Source: Bacteroidales bacterium UBA1176 (GTDB lineage Bacteria > Bacteroidota > Bacteroidia > Bacteroidales > WCHB1-69). From it: a stretch of 5,167 nucleotides of DNA. Below, one piece after another: positions 1-5,039 of this stretch (position 1 is its first letter; every line of letters starts with the position of its first letter). The notes beneath the pieces were generated by a model, which was not told the origin of the DNA, did no database searches, and worked only from the letters and a program-made list of their open reading frames with translations. The stretch lies in NCBI GenBank assembly GCA_002311645.1, contig DBYW01000034.1, forward strand, positions 1-5,167, read 5' to 3'. The translations under genes and the position numbers were made by a program.

Positions 1-24
1 CGGGGCTGCTCAAGGAATATTATT

Positions 25-115
25 AGCCATTGGCTATTTGCCATTAGTCATTGGCCGTTTGCCACTTGATTTTGCGAAAAAAACCATAACCAAAAGCCAA
101 AGGCCAATAGCTAAA
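25..115. repeat. Two facing arrays of degenerate 7-bp units (copy 1)
   Basis: From 25 to 66 the sequence splits exactly into six heptads of the form NGYYRYT: AGCCATT (25), GGCTATT (32), TGCCATT (39), AGTCATT (46), GGCCGTT (53) and TGCCACT (60). After a spacer containing GATTTTGCG and an A-run, five more heptads run from 81 to 115 in the opposite sense: AAACCAT, AACCAAA, AGCCAAA, GGCCAAT, AGCTAAA. The reverse complement of GGCCAAT is ATTGGCC, which matches the first array. The two arrays can therefore partly pair with each other into a long imperfect hairpin. The period is seen directly; the function is unknown. Confidence 0.7.
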
Positions 116-123
116 CAAATAGG

Positions 124-227
124 AAGGCCTCTTCGAGGCAGATCCAATTACATTGTCATCCCACAAACACTTACTGGCTTTGGGTCAGACAAAGGCCTCT
201 TCGAGGCAAATCCAATTACATTGTCAT
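124..227. repeat. 68-bp-period tandem duplication inside copy 1
   Basis: A 36-base unit beginning AAGGCCTCTTCGAGGC and ending in CATTGTCAT occurs at 124-159 and again at 192-227, with one difference (position 141 g versus 209 a). The 32 bases between (160-191) have no counterpart in copy 2, which carries the unit once (reverse strand, about 3406-3442). The simplest reading is a duplication or an insertion by recombination between repeat copies, specific to copy 1. Each unit contains the GCCTC-ttc-GAGGC hairpin. Confidence 0.8.
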
Positions 228-241
228 TGCCCCCTTCAGAC

Positions 242-290
242 GTGTTCCGAAGGAACACCCGTCGCTGTAACCCCACACGGCCGTGTGGGG
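242..290. repeat. Hairpin pair in copy 1 (GTGTTCC stem and 20-bp GC-rich palindrome)
   Basis: GTGTTCC (242-248), loop gaa, GGAACAC (252-258) forms a perfect 7-bp stem. CCCCACACGG (271-280) followed directly by CCGTGTGGGG (281-290) is a perfect palindrome. Copy 2 keeps the first as GTGTTCC-ttc-GGAACAC (3377-3393) and the second with slight decay (about 3345-3364). Neither is followed by a T-run, so they are not convincing intrinsic terminators. Confidence 0.75.
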
Positions 291-437
291 CGGGATGACA
301 GCACCGACACTCTCTCGCGGCGCGGGTATCGGCATCCAAGATGCATGAAACTTGCTCGCCGCGAAAGGGAGGCGTTGGAAAAATGTGGTGTTTATCCAGG
401 TCTGGTGCCATCACGTATATAAACACCATTTTTTTCG

Positions 438-445
438 TATGTTTG
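438..445 (+). promoter_or_regulatory. Candidate -7 promoter element for comEC
   Basis: TATGTTTG matches the Bacteroidota -7 consensus TAnnTTTG exactly and lies 15 bases before the ATG at 461, just outside the end of repeat copy 1 (427). I see no TTTG at the expected -33 distance, where the repeat's GTATATAA sequence sits instead. The leader would be only about 9 bases (A-rich, ending CCACGTT). The match is short and could be chance. Confidence 0.3.
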
Positions 446-460
446 CGAAAAAACCACGTT

Positions 461-2521
461 ATGAACTTATCGAAATACCCGCTGCTGAAAATTCTCCCAC
501 CCTACATTTCAGGGATCTTTTTATCCTATTTCGGCAACTTTTCAGACAAAATCGTCCCCTTTTCACTCGTTGCCATTGCTGTTTTGTGGCTGCTCATGCT
601 CCTTATGTTGCGTTTAAAACGCTACAAGTGGCAATGGATAAAGACGGCGGCGATGGCTCTGGCATTCAATTTTGCGGGCGTTTGCACCACAACACTCCAA
701 CTGTCACCCCGCGTGCCACCCCGACAACGCACCGCCGCACTGGAAAGCCACGAGTTTCTCGTACGCATTGTGGATTTCCCCGTGCCCCGCGCGCACAGCA
801 ACAAAGTGGTGGTGGAACTGCTGCAAACCGCCAACGGGACGCCCCTGAAAGAGAAGGCTTTGCTCTATGTGCAAAGAGATACCACCACACCCCTCCACTA
901 CGGTGATGTGCTCGCCATCTCCACCACCCTTTCCGAGTTTGCACCGCCCGCCAATCCGGATGCCTTCGACATGCGCCGCTACATGCAGCGAAGGAGGATT
1001 TTCCTGACGGGATATGTTTCCAACAGCGGCTGGCAAATTGCTGACAACGTCTGCCCGAACATGTTGAAGGCTTTCTCCCATACACTGCAACAACGCCTCG
1101 CGGCATGCTACGCCTCCGCCGGCATGACAGGTCGCGAACTCGACATCGTACGCGCCATCCTGTTGGGCGACGACGACACCATGGAACCCGAGCTGCGCGC
1201 GGCATACGCCTCCGCCGGTGTTAGCCACATCCTCTGCGTCTCCGGCATGCACGTGGGCGTCATCTTCATGATTCTCAACTTTTTGCTCAAGCCCTTGGAC
1301 CTGTTCCCCAAGACACGCATCGCCAAGGCGTTCCTCCTGATGCTCTCCATCTGGCTCTATGCCTGCATCACCGGACTGTCGCCATCCGTGACACGCTCCG
1401 CCACAATGTTCACCTTCGTCACCATCGGCGGGGTGCTGCGGCGCAACACCAATATCTTCCACAGCCTGATGGCCTCGCTGTTCATATTGTTGTCCATCAA
1501 ACCCTTGCTTCTTTTCGAAGTGGGTTTCCAACTCAGTTATTTAGCGGTGTTTGGCATTGTGCTGATCCAACCTCGGATCGCTAGTCTTCTCACCTGCAAG
1601 ACCAGGGTGGGCAACTATTTTTGGGAACTGTTCTCCGTCTCGGTGGCCGCGCAAATCGCCACGTTTCCCATCTCGGCACACTATTTCGGCACCTTCCCCA
1701 ACTATTTTATGCTCTCCAACCTCACCGCCATCATCCTCTCGTTCGCAGTGATGGTCACTGGCGTAGGGCTGCTGGCATTGTCCTTCGTTCCCTACATTTC
1801 TGATGGCATCGCTTTTTTGCTGACGTGGCAAATCCGCATCATGAATGGCATCGTCACCTTCGTGGAGGGACTGCCCGGAGCCGTGACCCGCGACATTGAC
1901 CTCTCGGGCGGGCAGGTGCTGCTTCTTTACGTTGTCATCGCGATGGTATATTGTGCAATATGTTATCGCAAACATATATACGGCTGGGTTGCGCTGTCGG
2001 CATTGACTTTGCTGTCGGGGACCTTTGCACTGCGACGCATGGCCATAGAGCGAAGGATGGAAATGGTGGCATACAACATTCGAAAGGTCAGCGCATTGGA
2101 GTTTTGTTACGGTGACGAGTGCTTTCTTTTTTCGGACTCCATCCGCGATGCCGAAAGTTCTTACTATACCTATTCCGTCCAGAACCATGCACGCAAGTTG
2201 CATGCCAACTGGACATTCATACCGGTGGACACACCTCGCTATGATGCCCCCTTTCTTATTAAGCGCGGACCGTTCATACAATTTGGGGACAAATGCTATT
2301 ATCTGTTGAAAAGGAAAGAGAAGGTGCTGCCTGTTGAGTGCCGACCTCGCATTGACATGCTACTGTTGCAGCACAATCCCACCATGCTGCCCGAGGAGGT
2401 GGCAAAAGCTCTGGATTTCGCCGCCGTCACGGCCGACGAGACCAACACGCCATTCTACAAGGAGCGTTGGCGAACTTATTGCGAAGCACACGGGATCCGG
2501 TTTATCAAAAGCAATAATTAA
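461..2521 (+). CDS. comEC: ComEC/Rec2-family competence protein (inner-membrane DNA uptake channel)
   Basis: ComEC moves single-stranded transforming DNA across the inner membrane. The protein is 686 aa from the ATG at 461. An in-frame ATG at 341 would add 40 residues encoded entirely by repeat copy 1 and its edge, so I reject it. The N-terminus has membrane segments (about 9-25, 32-50 and 61-76). A soluble DUF4131-like region follows (about 90-195), with the family motif NPDAFDMRRYM (165-175). The competence domain covers about 225-500: LLGDDDTMEPELRAAYASAG (234-253), AGVSHILCVSGMHVG (252-266), GLSPSVTRS (305-313) and FEVGFQLSYLAVFG (352-365), with several hydrophobic helices. The C-terminal ~155 residues show no HxHxDH metallo-beta-lactamase motif, unlike the long Bacillus-type protein but as is common in Bacteroidota. 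No Shine-Dalgarno is seen; the leader is A-rich. It stands alone on this strand. Its 3' end overlaps the convergent lipoprotein gene by 17 bases. Confidence 0.93.
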   Translation: MNLSKYPLLKILPPYISGIFLSYFGNFSDKIVPFSLVAIAVLWLLMLLMLRLKRYKWQWIKTAAMALAFNFAGVCTTTLQLSPRVPPRQRTAALESHEFLVRIVDFPVPRAHSNKVVVELLQTANGTPLKEKALLYVQRDTTTPLHYGDVLAISTTLSEFAPPANPDAFDMRRYMQRRRIFLTGYVSNSGWQIADNVCPNMLKAFSHTLQQRLAACYASAGMTGRELDIVRAILLGDDDTMEPELRAAYASAGVSHILCVSGMHVGVIFMILNFLLKPLDLFPKTRIAKAFLLMLSIWLYACITGLSPSVTRSATMFTFVTIGGVLRRNTNIFHSLMASLFILLSIKPLLLFEVGFQLSYLAVFGIVLIQPRIASLLTCKTRVGNYFWELFSVSVAAQIATFPISAHYFGTFPNYFMLSNLTAIILSFAVMVTGVGLLALSFVPYISDGIAFLLTWQIRIMNGIVTFVEGLPGAVTRDIDLSGGQVLLLYVVIAMVYCAICYRKHIYGWVALSALTLLSGTFALRRMAIERRMEMVAYNIRKVSALEFCYGDECFLFSDSIRDAESSYYTYSVQNHARKLHANWTFIPVDTPRYDAPFLIKRGPFIQFGDKCYYLLKRKEKVLPVECRPRIDMLLLQHNPTMLPEEVAKALDFAAVTADETNTPFYKERWRTYCEAHGIRFIKSNN

Positions 2522-2981
2522 TGGTGAGTAAAATGTCAGATGCATTATTCACTTTGGGGATAATCAAATACTTACGCCATCCTTCGGGAACACAAGTATA
2601 ATCTTGGAAGACATTTATCGTTAAATGATACTGTGACATTTCGTCCCTATAAAAATCAGGAACCACATTGATTATTCCATGCGTGGAAGAGCCAGACACA
2701 ATAACTAATGACCGACTGGTAAAATCAAAAGCAGGTGCGTCTGGACACATATTCACCAATGTGGTAGTGTCATTCACTAAAGTTATTGAATTCATCGAAA
2801 ATAACCAACAAGGTATAATGTCTGTGACATCGCTCCATTAAACTTCTGGCTGTTCAGGCCCTGGTTCTGGCGGTGGCAGCGGTTCTGGTTCTGGACGTTC
2901 GCATGTGGCGAATAGGGTTAAGACCGCCAATATCACGGAACCAAGAAGAACAAAGAAACGACAGGATTGTTTGTGCGTCAT
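2505..2981 (-). pseudogene. Small Bacteroidales-type lipoprotein gene interrupted by an in-frame TAA
   Basis: Reading the minus strand from ATG at 2981 gives MTHKQSCRFFVLLGSV..., a basic start, a hydrophobic core (about residues 9-24), the lipobox LFATC with Cys27, and a Pro/Glu-rich linker of PEPEP type. A TAA stop at 2840-2838 follows residue 47. The same frame continues after the stop with WSDVTDIIPCWLFS, then MNSITLVND..., to a TGA at 2507-2505. The body has AFDFTSRSLVIVSGSS and EGWRKYLIIPKV, which resembles a recurrent Bacteroidales lipoprotein pattern (a D-F-S/T-x-x-L-I/V-V-x-SG strand, later a PK motif); this is from memory. Signal and body are in one frame with one nonsense codon, so a recent single-base inactivation or a sequencing error is the best reading. 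The full product would be 158 residues, a membrane-anchored periplasmic or surface lipoprotein of unknown role. An internal ATG at 2795 would give only an unexported 96-aa fragment. Confidence 0.72.
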
Positions 2982-3207
2982 TATTTTATTCTTTTTTCAT
3001 TTTAATATCACAAAATTTGAATTTTTAATATAAGTTGTTTATATTCAATATGTTAACACAAAATTTTATTGGTGACTTTTTGTTTTATTCTTGGCAAAAC
3101 AGTTAATATTCAATATTTTAAAAGCAAAAACTACCACATCTTTTCTTCTATGAGTATCTATCATGGCAGCAAAAATAACAAATTATTTGACGCGTTGGTC
3201 TTTTTTT
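2982..3207. other. AT-rich intergenic spacer upstream of the broken lipoprotein gene
   Basis: The stretch is strongly AT-rich compared with its neighbours and has no credible ORF. It should hold the lipoprotein promoter, but I found no good TTTG/TAnnTTTG pair on the minus strand. An 11-base direct repeat ATATTCAATAT occurs at 3041-3051 and 3106-3116. The last bases (3201-3207) are a T7 tract directly abutting repeat copy 2. Confidence 0.5.
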
Positions 3208-3566
3208 GGTGGTTATATACATGATGGCAGCAGGCCGGGATAAACACCACATTTTTCCAACGCCTCTCTTTCGCGGCGAGCAAGTTTCATGCGTCTTGGA
3301 TGCCGACTCCCGCGCCGCGAGAGGGTGTTGGCGCCGTCGTTCCACCCAACACGGCCGTGTGGGGTTACAGAGACGGGTGTTCCTTCGGAACACTTCTGAA
3401 GGGGGCAATGACAATGTAATTGGATCGGCCTCGAAGAGGCCTTGCTTTTTGTTTAGCTATTGGCCTTTGGCTTTTGGTTATGGTTTTTTTCGCAAAATCA
3501 AGTAACTAACGGCCAATGACTAATGGCAAATAGCCAACGACTAATAATATTCCATGAGCAGCCCCG
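3208..3566 (+). repeat. Right inverted arm (partner of 1-427)
   Basis: This is the half of copy 2 that aligns with copy 1 in reverse orientation. It keeps the terminal signature, the CTTTCGCGGCGAGCAAG block (3269-3285), the GTGTTCC hairpin (3377-3393), the GGCCTC-gaa-GAGGCC hairpin (3427-3441), both heptad arrays (3452-3545) and the terminal GAGCAGCCCCG. It lacks the 68-bp duplication. Differences from copy 1 are densest around 3330-3355 (opposite 287-310), so the two copies are not freshly duplicated. Confidence 0.85.
3452..3545. repeat. Two facing arrays of degenerate 7-bp units (copy 2)
   Basis: Five heptads run from 3452 to 3486: TTTAGCT, ATTGGCC, TTTGGCT, TTTGGTT, ATGGTTT. Six opposite-sense heptads run from 3504 to 3545: AACTAAC, GGCCAAT, GACTAAT, GGCAAAT, AGCCAAC, GACTAAT. 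The 7-bp phase is exact within each array, and the spacer TTTTCGCAAAATC is shared with copy 1. Substitutions between the copies fall inside heptads, while their number and phase are kept. Confidence 0.7.
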
Positions 3567-3587
3567 ATAGGGGCAATAGCTCGGTAG

Positions 3588-3628
3588 CCAGGGGTTAAAG
3601 CGCGAGGAACGAGCGCTGCAACCCCTGG
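3588..3628. repeat. CCAGGGGTT/AACCCCTGG hairpin
   Basis: CCAGGGGTT (3588-3596) pairs with AACCCCTGG (3620-3628), nine perfect pairs, enclosing a second stem AGCGC (3599-3603) with GCGCT (3613-3617). Just upstream is GCCCCgataGGGGC (3562-3575), another small stem. This GCCCC-GGGGC plus 'tagCCAGGGGtt...aaCCCCTGG' layout resembles REP-like palindromes I have seen in several environmental phyla. That family link is from memory, and no RAYT transposase gene is in the window. Confidence 0.7.
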
Positions 3629-3743
3629 AAAGGGACGGTGCGCGGGAAATCGCGGCGCGGGAGAACCATGAGACGAGGCTGTGCGTTGTTCGCCGCGAAA
3701 AGGGAGTGGTGTCCGACGAGCATGCGTGAGGGATTGAAACGGA

Positions 3744-3840
3744 AATGATTTTGGCGAGAATGGATGCCGTTGCGAGACGGAGGTCCCGCTTGACGCTTCG
3801 CGTCTCGCGGAATGGTGGCGGAATCTAAGCCAAAATCATT
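3744..3840. repeat. Long nested palindrome closed by AATGATTTTGGC
   Basis: AATGATTTTGGC (3744-3755) pairs perfectly with GCCAAAATCATT (3829-3840). Inside, GCGAGACG (3772-3779) pairs perfectly with CGTCTCGC (3801-3808), and GACGC-ttc-GCGTC (3792-3804) offers a competing smaller hairpin. The outer and inner stems are separated by loosely paired bases. The whole unit lies in the part of copy 2 that has no counterpart in copy 1, so it may be an insertion within the element. Confidence 0.75.
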
Positions 3841-3857
3841 GCAGTGAAAAGCCCGAC

Positions 3858-3952
3858 GGCGCGACAGCGGAAAGCTCTGGTTATATGCGTGATTATAGAG
3901 ACGCAATGCATTGCGTCTCTACGGAACGAATGTGATTTTCCGCTGCCGCGCC
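3858..3952. repeat. Second nested palindrome with a perfect 26-bp core
   Basis: GGCGCGACAGCGGAAA (3858-3873) pairs with TTTCCGCTGCCGCGCC (3937-3952) with one mismatch in 16. At its centre 3896-3921 is a perfect 26-bp palindrome, half-site TAGAGACGCAATG followed directly by its reverse complement. Very similar TAGAGACGC-centred palindromes recur in many bacterial genomes as dispersed short repeats (recalled, not searched). The nested symmetry suggests the 26-bp palindrome inserted into the loop of an older hairpin. Confidence 0.8.
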
Positions 3953-3965
3953 GGCACGCCCAAAT

Positions 3966-4005
3966 AAAAAAAAATGATGCAGATGCCCTGATTTGTGCCA
4001 TCAGG
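3966..4005 (-). terminator. Possible intrinsic terminator of the dehydrogenase operon
   Basis: Read on the minus strand, CCTGAT, loop ggcacaa, ATCAGG (4005-4000 with 3992-3987) forms a six-pair stem, followed after 12 bases by a run of nine Ts (3974-3966). The stem is short and the gap to the T-run is longer than in a canonical terminator. The distance from the stop codon at 4083 is about 78 bases. The stem partly overlaps the terminal inverted repeat of copy 2, so termination may be supplied by the element. Confidence 0.35.
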
Positions 4006-4019
4006 TATATAATTCCCTT

Positions 4020-4059
4020 TTTTTCAAGTGGTAAAGATTCAAAATCAAGACTTGAAAAA
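4020..4059. repeat. Inverted repeat TTTTTCAAGT/ACTTGAAAAA downstream of the dehydrogenase
   Basis: TTTTTCAAGT (4020-4029) and ACTTGAAAAA (4050-4059) are perfect inverted copies with a 20-base loop, 24 bases past the dehydrogenase stop. The stem is mostly A-T and has no following T-run on the minus strand. It may protect the 3' end of the transcript or be incidental in AT-rich sequence. Confidence 0.4.
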
Positions 4060-4082
4060 CATTCTTATTCGTCTTGTTTTCT

Positions 4083-5039
4083 TCAATCGAAAAGGTCTTC
4101 ACAGAACAACTTAACTATTTTCATCAAGGCCCAACGGGCGTGGCGCAGTTCGGCATCTATGGTTTGGCCGCCCACGTGCGGGGTGAGGATGACGTTGTCT
4201 CTGGCGGCGAGGGCGTGCATCGCCTCGGGCCACTCGTCTTTGGGGAGGTTCTTGAGGCGTGTGTTCTCGTATTCGAGCACATCGAGGGCTGCGGCGGTCA
4301 CCTTGCCGGCCTGCAAGCCGCGCACCAACGCCGCACTGTCCACCACCAATCCGCGCGAGCTGTTGATCAGCAGGAAGGGATGCGACATCCGGGCGATGAA
4401 GTCATCACCAAAAAAGTGCCTGTTATCCGGAATATAGTTGATATGCAAGGAGATGACATCACAGCGGGCACATAGTTCCTCCAATGTGACCATTTTGGCG
4501 CATTCGTCGCCAGCGGCGGGATTATAGCGGTCGTAGGCATACACCTCGCAGCCGAGAGTGTGCAGCAGGCGCGCAAAGGCCGGACCCGTGTGCCCGTAGC
4601 CGATGAGCCCGTATGTATGCGCTTGCAGCTCCGTACCTTTGTTCTTCTCGCGCAGCCACTCACCGGCACGCACCTCCCGGTCGGCGGAGGAGATATGCCG
4701 CAGGAGGCTCAGCAGCAACCCAAGGCAATGCTCCGCCACGGCGTTGGCGTTGCCCTCCGGCGTGGAAATCACACGCACACCCCGCGATTCGGCGTAGGCG
4801 ACATCGATGTTTTCCACACCGGAGCCGATGCGCACGATGAAACGCAACGAGGGCTTCGTGTCCAAGAGGGCACGGTCCACCACAAAACGGCTGCGAATCA
4901 CTAATCCGAACAAGTCATCGGCACGGGCGGCGAAAGACTCGTATGTGCATGTCATGTCCGTAGTGCAGACAAAGTCCCGCGCCCTAAGTCCTTCGGCCAG
5001 GGCGGGATGCACACGGTCCACAATGAGGATGTTGGCCAT
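4083..5039 (-). CDS. D-isomer-specific 2-hydroxyacid dehydrogenase (phosphoglycerate dehydrogenase-like)
   Basis: An NAD(P)-dependent cytosolic enzyme that interconverts D-2-hydroxyacids and 2-oxoacids. The protein is 318 aa. The split substrate-binding domain (about 1-100 and 290-318) surrounds a Rossmann domain with YGLIGYGHTG, the GxGxxG loop at 147-152, and an Asp at 170 suited to NAD. Before it come RIGSGVENIDV (70-80) and the STPEGNANAVAEH segment (92-104), a family hallmark. Catalytic residues are placed as Arg229 (INSSRG), Glu258 (LDVLEYE) and His288 (LTPHVGGQT). There is no C-terminal ACT domain, so no serine feedback site of the long SerA type. 3-Phosphoglycerate is a plausible substrate, but other D-hydroxyacids cannot be excluded, so I give no symbol. 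The ATG shares one base with the stop of the upstream CDS (TAATG), implying translational coupling and a promoter beyond the window. Confidence 0.92.
   Translation of the reverse strand: MANILIVDRVHPALAEGLRARDFVCTTDMTCTYESFAARADDLFGLVIRSRFVVDRALLDTKPSLRFIVRIGSGVENIDVAYAESRGVRVISTPEGNANAVAEHCLGLLLSLLRHISSADREVRAGEWLREKNKGTELQAHTYGLIGYGHTGPAFARLLHTLGCEVYAYDRYNPAAGDECAKMVTLEELCARCDVISLHINYIPDNRHFFGDDFIARMSHPFLLINSSRGLVVDSAALVRGLQAGKVTAAALDVLEYENTRLKNLPKDEWPEAMHALAARDNVILTPHVGGQTIDAELRHARWALMKIVKLFCEDLFD

Larger units (their letters stand above)
1..427 (-). repeat. Copy 1 (partial) of a dispersed non-coding repeat element, inverted relative to copy 2
   Basis: The whole stretch aligns with the reverse complement of 3208-3566. 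By hand count there are about 28 mismatches over about 360 bases (~92%), and the only large gap is a 68-bp tandem duplication present here alone. The outer edge starts CGGGGCTGCTC, which pairs with GAGCAGCCCCG ending at 3566. The inner edge is the terminal signature TGCCATCACGTATATAA (406-422) followed by ACACC and a T-rich run. The arm contains heptad arrays (25-115), GGCCTCTTCGAGGC hairpins (126-139 and 194-207), a GTGTTCC-gaa-GGAACAC hairpin (242-258) and a 20-bp palindrome (271-290). By analogy with copy 2, another few hundred bases of the same element should lie left of position 1. Open frames across the stretch have no recognisable protein features, so I treat it as non-coding. Whether it is mobile is inference. 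Confidence 0.85.
3208..4017 (+). mobile_element. Copy 2: complete ~810-bp non-coding element with terminal inverted repeats (MITE-like)
   Basis: The left end 3208-3229 and the reverse complement of the right end 3996-4017 match at 18 of 22 bases; the common core is TGCCATCANGTATATAA read outward. A T7 tract lies just outside each end on the plus strand (3201-3207 and 4018-4024), which could be a target-site duplication or merely a T-rich target. The first half (3208-3566) is the inverted partner of window positions 1-427. The second half (3567-4017) keeps short blocks in the same order and spacing as copy 1 (TCGCGGCGCGGG at 3650 versus 315; CGCCGCGAAAaGGGAG at 3691 versus CGCCGCGAAAGGGAG at 357) and has gained about 255 bases of palindromes. 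No transposase or other protein is recognisable. It resembles MITE/REP-type non-autonomous elements; mobility and the driving enzyme are inference. Confidence 0.6.

Noticed and set aside
1..460. Open frames across repeat copy 1 (38-298, 153-422 plus; 148-429 minus) and the 341 start for comEC
   Set aside because: They translate the repeat and its palindromes into Arg/Pro/Cys-rich sequence with no domain or signal. The matching frames in copy 2 (3206-3505 plus, 3148-3414 minus) are simply the same repeat read through.
3041..3116. Direct repeat ATATTCAATAT (3041 and 3106) as a possible operator
   Set aside because: Eleven bases in very AT-rich sequence can arise by chance, and there is no other support.
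1..3566. A classical composite transposon or an IS pair carrying comEC
   Set aside because: No transposase or remnant is visible in either arm, and the arms differ by ~8% plus a 68-bp block, so recent joint transposition is not supported.
3731..3743. GGATTGAAACGG resembling the 3' end of some CRISPR repeats
   Set aside because: It occurs once. There is no second repeat, no spacer spacing and no cas gene.
3595..3906. 103-aa minus-strand frame in the second half of copy 2
   Set aside because: It runs through the nested palindromes, is low in recognisable pattern and is explained by the GC-rich hairpins.
3208..4017. Retron, diversity-generating retroelement or group II intron
   Set aside because: There is no reverse transcriptase, no template/variable repeat pair and no intron domain V-like ending visible.
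3844..4475. Plus-strand frames of 197 and 133 aa opposite the dehydrogenase 3' end, and further plus frames at 4560-4904
   Set aside because: They are antisense shadows of a gene with clear catalytic motifs on the minus strand.
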